Positions 41,941-53,436 are shown, counted from the stretch's first letter. The stretch: 64,000 nt of DNA from Gemmatimonadota bacterium (GCA_029262115.1 JAJCZZ010000073.1:1-64000); one strand, 5' to 3'. The notes: generated from the letters alone by a model not told the origin. A program made the numbers and translations.

Positions 41941-43125
41941 TTATGAAGACCAGGCGCCGCCCGACCCCTCCAACTCCCGCATGGCCGCCTCGACCCCGCC
42001 CCGCTCCACGGGCACGCCCGCCAGAACCAGCCCGGATTCCACGCCGCACAGGGTGGCCAGGAGCATGAGATCGTTGAAGTCGCCGAGGTGGCCGATCCGG
42101 AAGACGCGGCCGGCCACGCGGCCGAGCCCGGACCCCAGGGCCATGTTGAAGCGCTCCAGCACCAGCGAGCGGAACGCGTCCGCGTCGTGCCCTTCCGGCA
42201 TCCGGACCGCGGTCAGCACATCACTTTGATCTTCCGTGCGGGTACACTGAAGCTCGAGGCCCCACGCGGACACAGCCGCGCGCGTCGCCGACCCGTGGCG
42301 CGCGTGACGCGCGAACACCCGGTCGAGGCCTTCCTCTTCGAGCATCGCCAGCGCTTCGCGTAATCCGTACATCAGGCTTGTAGCCGGAGTGTAGGGGAAG
42401 TACCCGTCTGTGTTCTTGTCGCGCATCTGCCGCCAGTCCCAGTACGATCTGGGCAGGCGGGCGTGCTCCGTAGCCGCCATCGCCCTGGCACTGACCGCCG
42501 TGAACGCCAGGCCGGCCGGGAGCATCAGACCCTTCTGACTGCCCGCCACCGCCACGTCCACGCCCCACGTGTCGTGCTGATAGTCGATGGAGGCCAGCGA
42601 CGACACCACGTCGACCATCAGGAGCGCAGGGTGATCCGCTCGGTCGATGGCAGCCCGGATCTCGGCGATGGGGCTCACCGCCGCGGTCGACGTCTCGTTG
42701 TGGACCACGCACACCGCCCGGATCTCGTGACCAGCGTCGTCCCTCAGATGCGCCTCGATCCCGTCCGGATCGGCTCCACGCCGCCAGTCGCCGGGGAGCA
42801 TCGCTACGCGGAGACCGAAGCGCTCGGCCACGGCGGCCCACCCCAGCCCGAACTGACCCGTCTCGCACATGAGCACATGGTCACCCGGGCTGAGCGTGTT
42901 CACGAGCGCCGCCTCCCAGGCGCCCGAGCCGGACGCCGGGTACATCAGCACGGTCTGGTCGGTCTGGAACACCCGCTCGAGCCCTTCGACGCACGTGCGT
43001 GTCAGCTCGGGGAAGTCGGGACCCCGGTGGTCCTCGATCGGACGCGCCATCGCCTCGGAAACACGCTGCGGCACGTTCGTCGGGCCGGGGAGCTGAAGGA
43101 AGTGCCAGCCGGTGGGTCGGGACAT
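41941..43125 (-). CDS. Serine-glyoxylate/alanine-glyoxylate aminotransferase family (class V)
   Basis: 394 residues. LQLPGPTNVPQRVSEAM start, HRGPDFPEL, YPASGSGAWEAALVN, VVHNETSTAAVSPI, the PLP-pyridine Asp in MVDVVSSLASI, and Lys198 in AGSQKGLMLPAGL as the Schiff-base residue. The family transfers amino groups from serine or alanine to glyoxylate. With the FAD/Fe-S 2-hydroxyacid dehydrogenase and GntP permease 0.8-6 kb away it suggests a glyoxylate/2-hydroxyacid module, interrupted by a Phd-PIN cassette. Length is normal for the family. Confidence 0.92.
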   Translation of the reverse strand: MSRPTGWHFLQLPGPTNVPQRVSEAMARPIEDHRGPDFPELTRTCVEGLERVFQTDQTVLMYPASGSGAWEAALVNTLSPGDHVLMCETGQFGLGWAAVAERFGLRVAMLPGDWRRGADPDGIEAHLRDDAGHEIRAVCVVHNETSTAAVSPIAEIRAAIDRADHPALLMVDVVSSLASIDYQHDTWGVDVAVAGSQKGLMLPAGLAFTAVSARAMAATEHARLPRSYWDWRQMRDKNTDGYFPYTPATSLMYGLREALAMLEEEGLDRVFARHARHGSATRAAVSAWGLELQCTRTEDQSDVLTAVRMPEGHDADAFRSLVLERFNMALGSGLGRVAGRVFRIGHLGDFNDLMLLATLCGVESGLVLAGVPVERGGVEAAMRELEGSGGAWSS

Positions 43126-43170
43126 GGGTGTGGTGTGGTGGGAGGGGGTGTGGATGCAGGGAGAGGATCA

Positions 43171-43191
43171 TATTATCATACAATCATACAA
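43171..43191 (+). promoter_or_regulatory. Promoter/operator of the Phd-PIN module
   Basis: An AT-only patch in GC-rich DNA. TATTAT (43171-43176) fits a -10 element and is followed by a perfect tandem repeat of TCATACAA (43176-43183 and 43184-43191). Phd-type antitoxins bind short repeats at their promoter, so this is the likely autoregulatory site. A GAGGA ribosome site and ATG follow. Confidence 0.5.
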
Positions 43192-43208
43192 ACTGCGAGG
43201 ACGAATCC

Positions 43209-43478
43209 ATGAACCGGATCACCATCACTCATCTGGCGCGCAATCTGGCCGACGTGGTCAACCGAGTCGCCTACCGAGGGGAGCGCTTCATTGTGGAACG
43301 GGGAAATCGCGCTGTCGTGGAGTTGGTTCCCCCGCCGAGGGCGCGACGTCTCGGCGACTTGCCCGAAATCCTATCGTCTCTACCTCCGCTCGGGGCTACG
43401 GAAGCGGAGGAAATGGAGCGTGACATCGACCTCGCTCGGGGCGAGCCCACCATCCCAGAGAATCGTTGGGACTCCTGA
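43209..43478 (+). CDS. Phd/YefM-type antitoxin
   Basis: 89 residues from ATG 43209 (GAGGA, 8 bases). RITITHLARNLADVVNRVAYRGERFIVERGNRAVVELVPP is a Phd/YefM DNA-binding fold; the tail LGDLPEILSSLPPLGATEAEEMERDIDLAR wraps toxin. Overlaps the PIN toxin start by 13 bases. Confidence 0.92.
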   Translation: MNRITITHLARNLADVVNRVAYRGERFIVERGNRAVVELVPPPRARRLGDLPEILSSLPPLGATEAEEMERDIDLARGEPTIPENRWDS

Positions 43479-43873
43479 TCGACAGTTCGATATTCATCGC
43501 TCATGAACGGGGGCGTATCGAACTCACTGATGTGGTACGAGGCCGCGACGAAGAAGACGTGTTTCTTTCGGTGGTGACGGCCAGCGAGCTGTTGCACGGC
43601 GTCCATCGGGCAGGGGAAGCAGGACGCCGGGCTCGCCGTTCCGCGTTCGTGGAGTCAATCCTGGCGGAGTTCCCCGTTCTTCCGATCGAAGCGCTGACCG
43701 CTCGCACCCACGCGCGCCTGGGCGCCGAGATGGCCGCAGCAGGACTTATGATCGGTGCCCACGACCTTTGGTTGGCGGCGACGTGTGTCGGGCGCGGTCT
43801 GGTCATGGCAACCGGGAACGAGAGAGAGTTTGGTCGGGTCGACGGCCTGGCGGTCGAGGTCTGGAATACCTGA
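43466..43873 (+). CDS. PIN-domain ribonuclease toxin (VapC)
   Basis: 135 residues from TTG 43466, inside the antitoxin's last codons; the TTG reads MGLLIDSSIFIAHERG. Acidic cluster: Asp6, Glu41 (TASELLHG), Asp100 (IGAHDLWLAATC) and Asn118/Glu119 (TGNEREF). Expected endoribonuclease neutralised by the preceding Phd-type antitoxin. The module sits between the aminotransferase and the 2-hydroxyacid dehydrogenase, consistent with an insertion. Confidence 0.92.
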   Translation: MGLLIDSSIFIAHERGRIELTDVVRGRDEEDVFLSVVTASELLHGVHRAGEAGRRARRSAFVESILAEFPVLPIEALTARTHARLGAEMAAAGLMIGAHDLWLAATCVGRGLVMATGNEREFGRVDGLAVEVWNT

Positions 43874-43945
43874 GGGCCCGCCCCGCGTCCACCTCCCCAG
43901 CTCGCCCGACTGGCGCCCCCCGACGCCGACCGCCCTATTCCCCGC

Positions 43946-46900
43946 ATGACCCCCGCCCCTCCCCTGCCCCGGGACCTCGCGGCCGCCCTTCGTAACGCCC
44001 TGACCGGGGACGTCCAGTTCGACGAGTACTCCCGCCACATGTACGCGACGGACGCGAGCATGTACGCGATTGAGCCCATCGGAGTCGTCTACCCGTGCCA
44101 CCAGGGCGACGTCCAGGCGGCGGTCCGCATCGCCGCCGACTTCGGCGTGCCGGTGCTACCCCGAGGTGCGGGGACCAGTCTCGCAGGGCAGACGGTGGGC
44201 GCCGCGGTCATCCTCGACTTCTCCCGCCACATGACGGGCATCATCCAGATCGACCCACGGTCCCGCACCGCCATTGTCGAGCCCGGCGTAGTGCAGGACG
44301 ACCTCAATCGCGCCGCCGCGGAGCACGGCCTGCTCTTCGCGCCCGACACCTCGACCGCCAATCGGGCCACGCTCGGCGGGATGATCGGCAACAACTCCTG
44401 CGGCGCCCGCTCCGCGCGCTACGGAATGACCGTGGACCACGTGGTCGGGCTCGACGTCGTGCTGGCCGACGGCTCGGTCGCTCGATTCGAGGCGATGACG
44501 GAGAGTGAGGTGACGGCGCGAGCGGACCAGGCGTCCGATTCGCTGGAACGCACCCTGTACCAACGCATTCCCAGTCTCGTTCGCGACCACGCCGAGGTTA
44601 TCCGCTCCGCGATGCCAGCGCACTGGCGCAGATCCGGGGGATACCGCCTGGAACGTATGCTGCCGGATGCCGGACCCTTCAACTTGGCCCACCTCGTGGT
44701 CGGTTCGGAGGGCACGCTGGCCCTCACCACGCAGGCCACCGTGCGCCTGGTGCCCCTACCCGGTGCCGTGACCGCACTGGTCGGTCACTTCGAGAGCGTG
44801 GACGCCGCCCTCCGGGCCGCACCCGTGGCGATGGCGGCCGGAGCCACAACGGTCGAACTCGTCGACAAGATGATTCTCGACCTCGCGCGCGAATCGCCGG
44901 TGCACGGCCACCTGCCCGGACTTCTGGAGGGCGACCCGGGTGCCATCCTCTGGGTCGAATTCTATGGAGATGGCGAGGTGACAGCAGCGCGCGCCGACGC
45001 CACAGCCGCCATGGAGGGGCTGCGCGCCCGCTGGAGCGCCGAGGGGCACGGCTATGCCGTCCTCACCGCCCCCACGCCCGATACCCAAGCCGGCTTCCGG
45101 GCACTCCGGAAGGCCGGACTCGGTCTCCTCATGTCCGCGGGCACGGGCGGCGAGCGCTCGCTCGCGTTCGTTGAGGACACAGCGGTGGCGCCCGAGCGGC
45201 TCGCGGAATACACGCAGCGGTTGGTCGAGATCCTGGACGAGCACGGCCTGCGGGCCGGATTCTACGGGCATGCGTCGGCCGGCACGCTGCATATCCGGCC
45301 GTTCATGAACCTGGCCCGACCGGGTGCCCCGGAGCGGATGCGCTCGGTGGCCGAGTCCGTCCTCGCGCTCGTGCGAGAGTTCGGCGGGATGAACTCGAGT
45401 GAGCACGGCGACGGACTCGCCCGCGGGGAGTTCAACCGCGCCTTCTTCGGCGATGCGTACTACGGCCTCATGCAGGAGGTGAAGCGCACCTTTGATCCCG
45501 CCGGACTCCTGAACCCCGGGAAGAAGGTGGACGTGGCGCCCATGACGGAGAACCTACGGGCGGCAGCGCTTCAGGAGGCCGGGGCGCTCGAGACGTGGTT
45601 TGCGTTCGGGGGGGCCGGGGAGCGGTCGTGGGCGGGTGGGGAACGCGGCGGTCGTTCGCGGGTCGACGGCGAAGGCGATGGAGGCATACGTATCGGCGGG
45701 CCGGGCGAAGCGGTCGCACCTGCGAACCGGAACCACGCCGGCCGGCTCACCGTCGGCGGAGCTGCCGAGGCCGGCTCGCCCATGCGAGACGCCGCCGACC
45801 GGTGCGCCCGGATCGGCGCGTGTCGGAAGTCGGCCGCAGCCGGGGGCGTCATGTGTCCCTCCTACATGGCCACCCGCCAGGAAGAGCACGCCACCCGCGG
45901 GCGCGCCAACGCCCTCGTGGCCGCACTGTCCGAGCCCGACCCCAGGGCCGCGCTGTCGGACGACCGACTCCACGAGATCCTGGACCTGTGCCTGGAGTGC
46001 AAAGCGTGCAAGGTGGAGTGCCCCTTGCACGTGGACATGGCCACGCTGAAGTCCGAAGCGCTTGCCCACCGGCACGAGGTGCACGGCGTGCCGCTGCGGG
46101 ATCGCCTGTTCGGGAACGTCCGAGCGCTCAATCGGATCGGATCGGCCGCCGCACCGATGTCGAACTGGCCAGGTGGGTGGGGCGTGCTCCGCGGGCTGTT
46201 CGGAAAGGCGACCGGGATCGATCCACGGCGTCCGCTGCCCAGGTTTCAGCGGGAGACCTTGCAGAAGTGGTTCGGGCGGAGGGGGAGGGGGAGGGTGGGT
46301 CCGGCCATGGGCGAGGGAATAGCTGGATCGGCCTCAGGCGCGGCCGTGGGCGGGGGAATAGCCGGATCGGCCTCAGGGGTGGGAGTGGGCGGGGGAATGG
46401 CCAGATCTGCCTCAACGGTGGGAGTGGGCGGAAGAATAGCTGGATCGGCCGAGGGCAGGGTTGGGCACGGGGGAATGGCCACGTCGGTCGCCGAACCATC
46501 CGGGCGCGAGGGAATGGCCAGATCGGCCCACCCGCCCACCCGCGGCCCGCTCCGCGTCCTGGCCGACTCCTTCACCAGCTACACCGAACCGGAGATCGGG
46601 CGGGCGTGCATCGAGCTTCTGGAGATGGCGGGCTGGACGGTCGAGCTCGTAGGCGATGTCTGCTGCGGCCGGTCGCTCATCAGCAAGGGCATGCTGCGGG
46701 AGGCACGGGCGCGGCATGCCCATCTACTGGCACGGCTGGGTGGGCTCGCACTGTTGTCTGACGGAGGGGCGGGTGCGGAGGGGCGCGCGGGTACGGAGGG
46801 GCGCGCGGGTGCGGCGGGACACATGCGTGGGCAGGAGCCGGGCGGGCCGTCCGGCATTCCGATCACGGGATGCGAACCGTCGTGCCTCCTCACCCTGATG

Positions 46901-47392
46901 GACGAAGTGCCCGCTCTGGCGGCCGGATCGCACGGCTCCGCCGACGATGTGCGGGCGGCCGCCTCGGTCGCCCGCCGGGCTCGCCTGGTCGACGACCTGC
47001 TGGCCGACGCGCTCGACGACGGCTCCCTCGTGATCGATCCGGACGCGGACGTCGTGGGTCGACCGATCCTGTTCCACGGCCACTGCCACCAGAAGGCCGC
47101 GAGTGCGACGGCCGGGAGCGTCCGGGTTCTACGCGCCATCTCCGGGGACAAGGTTGCCGTCCTGGACGCGGGGTGCTGCGGCATGGCGGGCTCGTTCGGC
47201 TTCGAGGCCGAGCACTACGACCTGTCGATGCAGATCGGGCGGCAGCGCCTCTTTCCCGCGGTCGAGCGGACGCCGGCCGACGCGTTCGTCGCCGCGACGG
47301 GCGTGAGTTGCCGACAGCAGATCGCGCACGGCACCGGACGGACCGCCGAACATCCCGCGGTGCTGCTTCGCCGCGCGGTGCGGCAGCGGTGA
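43946..47392 (+). CDS. FAD- and Fe-S-dependent 2-hydroxyacid dehydrogenase (GlcD/YdiJ type) with low-complexity insertions
   Basis: 1148 residues, about 150 longer than usual. N-terminal FAD-binding PCMH domain (about 45-260: GVPVLPRGAGTSLAGQTVG, NNSCGARSARYGMT) and FAD-oxidase C domain to about 540 (NSSEHGDGLARGEFN, RTFDPAGLLNPGKK). Two Fe-S binding segments follow (CARIGACRKSAAAGGVMCPSY near 620; CLECKACKVECPLHV near 682), then CCG-type heterodisulfide-reductase-like domains (CCGRSL near 904, CHQKAA, CCGMAGSFGFE near 1077). Likely oxidises D-2-hydroxyglutarate, glycolate or D-lactate. Gly-rich insertions at about 550-600, 785-865 (13-residue repeats) and 935-955 extend the linkers. GntP permease follows. 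Confidence 0.92.
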   Translation: MTPAPPLPRDLAAALRNALTGDVQFDEYSRHMYATDASMYAIEPIGVVYPCHQGDVQAAVRIAADFGVPVLPRGAGTSLAGQTVGAAVILDFSRHMTGIIQIDPRSRTAIVEPGVVQDDLNRAAAEHGLLFAPDTSTANRATLGGMIGNNSCGARSARYGMTVDHVVGLDVVLADGSVARFEAMTESEVTARADQASDSLERTLYQRIPSLVRDHAEVIRSAMPAHWRRSGGYRLERMLPDAGPFNLAHLVVGSEGTLALTTQATVRLVPLPGAVTALVGHFESVDAALRAAPVAMAAGATTVELVDKMILDLARESPVHGHLPGLLEGDPGAILWVEFYGDGEVTAARADATAAMEGLRARWSAEGHGYAVLTAPTPDTQAGFRALRKAGLGLLMSAGTGGERSLAFVEDTAVAPERLAEYTQRLVEILDEHGLRAGFYGHASAGTLHIRPFMNLARPGAPERMRSVAESVLALVREFGGMNSSEHGDGLARGEFNRAFFGDAYYGLMQEVKRTFDPAGLLNPGKKVDVAPMTENLRAAALQEAGALETWFAFGGAGERSWAGGERGGRSRVDGEGDGGIRIGGPGEAVAPANRNHAGRLTVGGAAEAGSPMRDAADRCARIGACRKSAAAGGVMCPSYMATRQEEHATRGRANALVAALSEPDPRAALSDDRLHEILDLCLECKACKVECPLHVDMATLKSEALAHRHEVHGVPLRDRLFGNVRALNRIGSAAAPMSNWPGGWGVLRGLFGKATGIDPRRPLPRFQRETLQKWFGRRGRGRVGPAMGEGIAGSASGAAVGGGIAGSASGVGVGGGMARSASTVGVGGRIAGSAEGRVGHGGMATSVAEPSGREGMARSAHPPTRGPLRVLADSFTSYTEPEIGRACIELLEMAGWTVELVGDVCCGRSLISKGMLREARARHAHLLARLGGLALLSDGGAGAEGRAGTEGRAGAAGHMRGQEPGGPSGIPITGCEPSCLLTLMDEVPALAAGSHGSADDVRAAASVARRARLVDDLLADALDDGSLVIDPDADVVGRPILFHGHCHQKAASATAGSVRVLRAISGDKVAVLDAGCCGMAGSFGFEAEHYDLSMQIGRQRLFPAVERTPADAFVAATGVSCRQQIAHGTGRTAEHPAVLLRRAVRQR
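46307..46534 (+). repeat. In-frame 39-base tandem repeat (about 6 copies)
   Basis: Units begin at 46307, 46346, 46385, 46424, 46463 and 46502, each with a GGAATAGC or GGAATGGC core followed by a GGATCGGCC-type segment. The translated 13-residue unit is VGGG(I/M)A(G/R)SASGxx. Copies 2 and 3 are the most alike; later ones diverge. The repeat lies between the ferredoxin-like and CCG domains of the dehydrogenase, and a second short repeat (GAEGRAG-type, 18 bases) occurs at about 46767-46815. Confidence 0.85.
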
Positions 47393-47547
47393 GGACGCGG
47401 TGAGGACGCGGCTCGGATGGTGCGCGCTGCGTCTCCGCCGCGATCACGCTTTGGCGCAGCGAGACGCGCGGCCCGTCCAATTCCCCATCTCCATGAATCC
47501 GGGCGGAACTCTTCGGATGAACCTCTCGACGGAGACATGAACCACGT

Positions 47548-48894
47548 ATGATTACAGAGAACGTGCTCGTTGCGCTGGCAGGGCTGACGGCGGTGGTGGC
47601 GCTCCTGTTCCTGCTCATTACGCACTTCAAGTGGCACGTGTTCCTGGCGCTCCTGGTGCCGATCGTGCTCTTCGCCGCGGTGCCCGGGATCGACCGCGAG
47701 GCCTTCATCGACGCGTTCGAGGTCGGCTTCGGCGGCACGATTCAGGACATTGCCGTCGTCATCGTGCTCGGCTCGATTTTGGCGGAGGCGCTGAAGCACA
47801 CGGGAGGGGTCGAGCGCATCACCAGCACCATGATCCGGTGGGTGGGAGAGAAGCGCATGCCTCTGGCGCTTACGCTGAGCGGCTTCGTCATCGGCATCGC
47901 CATATTCTCCGACGTCGGCTACGTCATCCTGAACCCGCTGGTCCACTCCGCCGCCCTGAAGACCGGCGTGAACATGAGCGTTATGGCCACCGGCCTCGTG
48001 GGCGCCATGCAGTTGACCCACGCGATGGTGCCCCCGACGCCCGGCCCCCTTGCCGCCGTCGCGCTGGTTGATGCCGACATCGGGCGGGTCATCCTGTTCG
48101 GTAGCATCGCCACCCTGACCGGGGCTCTGGCCGGGTGGGCGTACGCCATGGTCGTCGGCCCTCACGTCGCGTCGCCTCCCTCCGAGGAGTTTGTCGGCCA
48201 GTCGCTCGTGGAACAGGGTCGCGAAGACGAGCTGCCGTCGACGGCAGCCGCATACGCGCCGATCTTGATCCCCATGCTGCTGATCGCGGGGCAGAGTTTC
48301 ACCAAGTTCGCGCTGCCCGAAGACCACATCGTCAACGCCGCCATGCTGTACCTCGGATGGCCGGTCGTCGCGCTGTCGATCGGTGTGCTGCTCGCCTACC
48401 GAAACACGAAGCCGCACCAGTCGAAGGACCGCACGACCGCGTGGGTCGAGAGCGCACTGCGCACGTCCGCGATGATCATCATGGTCACGGGCCTCGGGGG
48501 CTCGCTCAGCCGGATCCTGCGTGGGACGCCCGCCGTCGACGCGATCGCCAACGGGGTGGCCGCCACCGGCGTGCCGTCGATCTTCCTGCCGTTCGTGCTC
48601 GGCATCGTCGGCAACATGATCACCGGGTCGACGACGGTGGGCGTGATCACTGCGGCCGCCATCGCTGCGCCGATGATGGGCACCCTCGGCCTGTCTCCCG
48701 AAGCGACGATGCTGGCCGGTGCCGCCGGCTCGATCATCGTGAAGTACGTGAACTCCAGCTACTTCTGGGTATGCACGTCGCTGTCGCGGATGGAGCTACG
48801 TGCCGCCCTCATCTCGTTCGGAGGGGTCACCCTCGTCAACGGGGTCGTCGCGATGGCGTGCGTCTACGTGATGTGGGCGGTGGGGTGGCTGTAG
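47548..48894 (+). CDS. GntP-family permease
   Basis: 448 residues with about 12 hydrophobic helices. GntP signatures: GFGGTIQDIAVVIVLGSILAEALKHTGGVERI, AIFSDVGYVILNPLV, THAMVPPTPGPLAAVALV, and GNMITGSTTVGVITAAAIAAPMM. Transports gluconate, glycerate, D-serine or related hydroxyacids with protons. It follows the 2-hydroxyacid dehydrogenase on the same strand (155-base gap), so uptake of a hydroxyacid substrate for that enzyme is likely. Exact substrate unknown. Confidence 0.93.
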   Translation: MITENVLVALAGLTAVVALLFLLITHFKWHVFLALLVPIVLFAAVPGIDREAFIDAFEVGFGGTIQDIAVVIVLGSILAEALKHTGGVERITSTMIRWVGEKRMPLALTLSGFVIGIAIFSDVGYVILNPLVHSAALKTGVNMSVMATGLVGAMQLTHAMVPPTPGPLAAVALVDADIGRVILFGSIATLTGALAGWAYAMVVGPHVASPPSEEFVGQSLVEQGREDELPSTAAAYAPILIPMLLIAGQSFTKFALPEDHIVNAAMLYLGWPVVALSIGVLLAYRNTKPHQSKDRTTAWVESALRTSAMIIMVTGLGGSLSRILRGTPAVDAIANGVAATGVPSIFLPFVLGIVGNMITGSTTVGVITAAAIAAPMMGTLGLSPEATMLAGAAGSIIVKYVNSSYFWVCTSLSRMELRAALISFGGVTLVNGVVAMACVYVMWAVGWL

Positions 48895-48897
48895 CCC

Positions 48898-49167
48898 TCA
48901 GGTAGACCCAGCACGGGTCCGGCCGGCCAGCTCGTCATAGAGTCGGTCGGGCGCAACGTCGAGCCCCCCGGGCCAGACGATGGTGCCGCTCTCCTCGTCG
49001 ACGCTGAGTCGCCCGAACTCCGCTGGGTCGTCGCTCCACCGGGAGAAGACGCCACGACCGACCAGATGGGAAAGGTCGACCTCGCCCTCGAGGCCATCCT
49101 CGAACCTCAACCAGACCCGGAAGCCGTCCAGCGGCTTTGCCGCGACCACATCGTACAACGGTTGCAC
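48898..49167 (-). CDS. DUF2442 protein
   Basis: 89 residues: YDVVAAKPLDGFRVWLRFEDGLEGEVDLSHLVGRGVFSRWSDDPAEFGRLSVDEESGTIVWPGGLDVAPDRLYDEL is a full DUF2442 domain. The family is encoded next to DUF4160 proteins, as here (10-base gap), and has been discussed as part of toxin-antitoxin-like pairs. No activity is known. Confidence 0.9.
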   Translation of the reverse strand: MQPLYDVVAAKPLDGFRVWLRFEDGLEGEVDLSHLVGRGVFSRWSDDPAEFGRLSVDEESGTIVWPGGLDVAPDRLYDELAGRTRAGST

Positions 49168-49176
49168 CCTGACCTC

Positions 49177-49437
49177 CTACTCAAGAGGCGCGATCCTCGC
49201 GGGCGTCTCGTGGCGTCCCACCGCGTCCCAGGCCTCCCGAAGCTCGCTTCGATGCAACGCGACCCACTCGGCGACCATACCCAACACGCGGGGAGGAAGC
49301 TCACCGGCCAGAACCACACCGTCCTCAATCCCCACACTGGCTCGATTCTCCGCATACCCGGCGTGAACGTGGGGAGGTCCGTGATCGTCCCAATGAAGAT
49401 AGATGGTGATCCCGAAAAACTCGCTGATCTTCGGCAT
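49177..49437 (-). CDS. DUF4160 protein
   Basis: 86 residues: MPKISEFFGITIYLHWDDHGPPHVHAGYAE is diagnostic for DUF4160, including the conserved HGPPHVHA. First gene of a pair with DUF2442. Function unknown; pairing and small size suggest a stress module. Confidence 0.9.
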   Translation of the reverse strand: MPKISEFFGITIYLHWDDHGPPHVHAGYAENRASVGIEDGVVLAGELPPRVLGMVAEWVALHRSELREAWDAVGRHETPARIAPLE

Positions 49438-49488
49438 GGCCGAAGTTGACGAGGCGGTCAGGGCGATCCGATGACGCGATCGGCCTAT

Positions 49489-49887
49489 TCAGGCCGCCAC
49501 GAGCTTCAGCCCCGTGACCTCGGCGATCCGCTCGAAGTCTCGATCGTGGGCCAGCAAAGGCAGTCCTTCACGAAGCGCCACCGCGGCGATGAGGCAGTCC
49601 AGGAGCGATCGAATCGTTACACCCGCTCGACGGCAGGTTCGGTAGATCCGAGCGGCGGATTCGAAGTCCCGTAGCCCCTCCACGGGTCGGCAATCGAAAG
49701 ACTCCAGCATCGTTCGGAGGCGCTCCGCATGCGCGTCGTCACGGGCGCCCGCGAGGAATTCCATCATGACCGGAGCCGCTACGGCAATGGGGTTGCCCTC
49801 CGCGATGAGCGTGCGGACCGCGAGATGCACGGGCGACCCCGTCGCCCGGACATACTCGATGAGTGCCGACGTGTCGATGAGGGTCAC
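49489..49887 (-). CDS. PIN-domain ribonuclease toxin (VapC)
   Basis: 132 residues. Acidic site: Asp5 ([13 protein letters not shown]), Glu43 (MMEFLAG), Asp97 ([11 protein letters not shown]), Asp115 ([10 protein letters not shown]). Overlaps the antitoxin gene by 4 bases. Expected RNase, controlled by the double-RHH antitoxin. Confidence 0.93.
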   Translation of the reverse strand: MTLIDTSALIEYVRATGSPVHLAVRTLIAEGNPIAVAAPVMMEFLAGARDDAHAERLRTMLESFDCRPVEGLRDFESAARIYRTCRRAGVTIRSLLDCLIAAVALREGLPLLAHDRDFERIAEVTGLKLVAA

Positions 49888-50300
49888 GGAAGCCCCGACG
49901 GGAAGCGGTTCCTCCGCATCGCGTCCAGGTCCCCTTCCCAGCCCGTCCCCTGCATGGCCAGGAGCTCCTCTCGCGTCATGGGCGGATCGGCCGCGCGTCG
50001 GAGGGCAAAGTGGACGGCCGCGTCCCGGGTGGGGAAGCGATAGCGGTCCATGACGCGGTTGAGGAGATGGTCGTCTACGAGCACGGGTGAACGGCTGGAG
50101 GACCGAGCACCGGGTTCAGATGCATAAGAGGGCGCCCCCTCACGGACCCTGTCCGGGGTCGGGGCGGCGTGAGGCGCGCCTCGCGCCTCGCGAAGCACCT
50201 GCCGTACCCACTCCGAGACCGTGAGGCGGGCGCGATCGGCCGCCGCCTGGATGTCGTTCCATTCGGCCTCTTCCATGAGGACCTGCAAGCGCTTACTCAT
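49884..50300 (-). CDS. VapB-like antitoxin with two ribbon-helix-helix segments
   Basis: 138 residues from ATG 50300. Residues 1-40 ([39 protein letters not shown]) form a CopG-like ribbon-helix-helix. A Ser/Pro/Ala-rich linker leads to a second one ([31 protein letters not shown]), like a VapB domain, then a toxin-binding tail. Most VapB proteins have only one. ATGA overlap with the PIN toxin. Operator candidate at 50308-50318. Confidence 0.87.
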   Translation of the reverse strand: MSKRLQVLMEEAEWNDIQAAADRARLTVSEWVRQVLREARGAPHAAPTPDRVREGAPSYASEPGARSSSRSPVLVDDHLLNRVMDRYRFPTRDAAVHFALRRAADPPMTREELLAMQGTGWEGDLDAMRRNRFPSGLP

Positions 50301-50307
50301 GTCGTGA

Positions 50308-50318
50308 GTATAGTATAC
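50308..50318. promoter_or_regulatory. Palindrome upstream of the double-RHH antitoxin
   Basis: GTATA-G-TATAC is a perfect inverted repeat 8 bases before the antitoxin start codon, in an AT-rich patch that also holds GTATACATAC. Likely autoregulatory site and -10 region. Confidence 0.5.
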
Positions 50319-50363
50319 ATACGTAGGATCGGACAGGGACGGCTGACGGATGTAGCAAGATCC

Positions 50364-50530
50364 CTCATGGACCGGATGTGGGTCGGTCTGGACCCCGCGA
50401 CCGTCTCGGAGCGCTCGTGAGCACCCGGCCTCCCCTTCCCCGACCACCCCGACTTCTCCGGTGGATTCTCACGCGTGCCATCCCCGGGGATGTGCGTGAG
50501 GGTATCCTCGGCGATATGGAGGAACTGTAG
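50364..50530 (+). pseudogene. Relic of a PadR-ADOP pair
   Basis: The first part reads [18 protein letters not shown] and stop, nearly identical to the C-terminus of the intact PadR at 53507-53854, in protein and DNA. The stop overlaps GTG 50417 (GTGA), opening [37 protein letters not shown], the standard beginning of an ADOP permease, and is cut by TAG at 50528; the frame continues a little as GQRHAERGG. So the tail of one PadR and the head of its permease remain. The rest was lost, probably when furA-katG or the PIN module was inserted nearby. Confidence 0.8.
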
Positions 50531-50613
50531 GGCCAGCGTCACGCTGAGCGGGGCGGCGTATATGCCATCGCCTCCGAGGGCCGTTTCTGCTGGGCCGACG
50601 GTGGCGAGCCCTG

Positions 50614-53345
<2,732 letters not shown>

Positions 53346-53365
53346 AGAGTCAGGATAGCTCCAAT

Positions 53366-53382
53366 TCTGGAACCAGTCCAGA
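53366..53382. promoter_or_regulatory. Candidate Fur/PerR box upstream of furA-katG
   Basis: TCTGGA-ACCAG-TCCAGA is a perfect 6-base inverted repeat, with a shorter CTGG-AA-CCAG nested in it. It ends 21 bases before the furA start codon. It does not look like the AT-rich classic Fur box, so assignment rests on position and symmetry. Confidence 0.5.
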
Positions 53383-53436
53383 TGGACCCTTGAGTCGTGC
53401 GTCCTCGGCCAATCGCTAGCCCACCAGAGATCCCGC

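Noticed and set aside
46307-46534. The 39-base tandem repeats as a possible CRISPR array
   Set aside because: Units are contiguous without spacers, remain in the reading frame and have no nearby cas gene.
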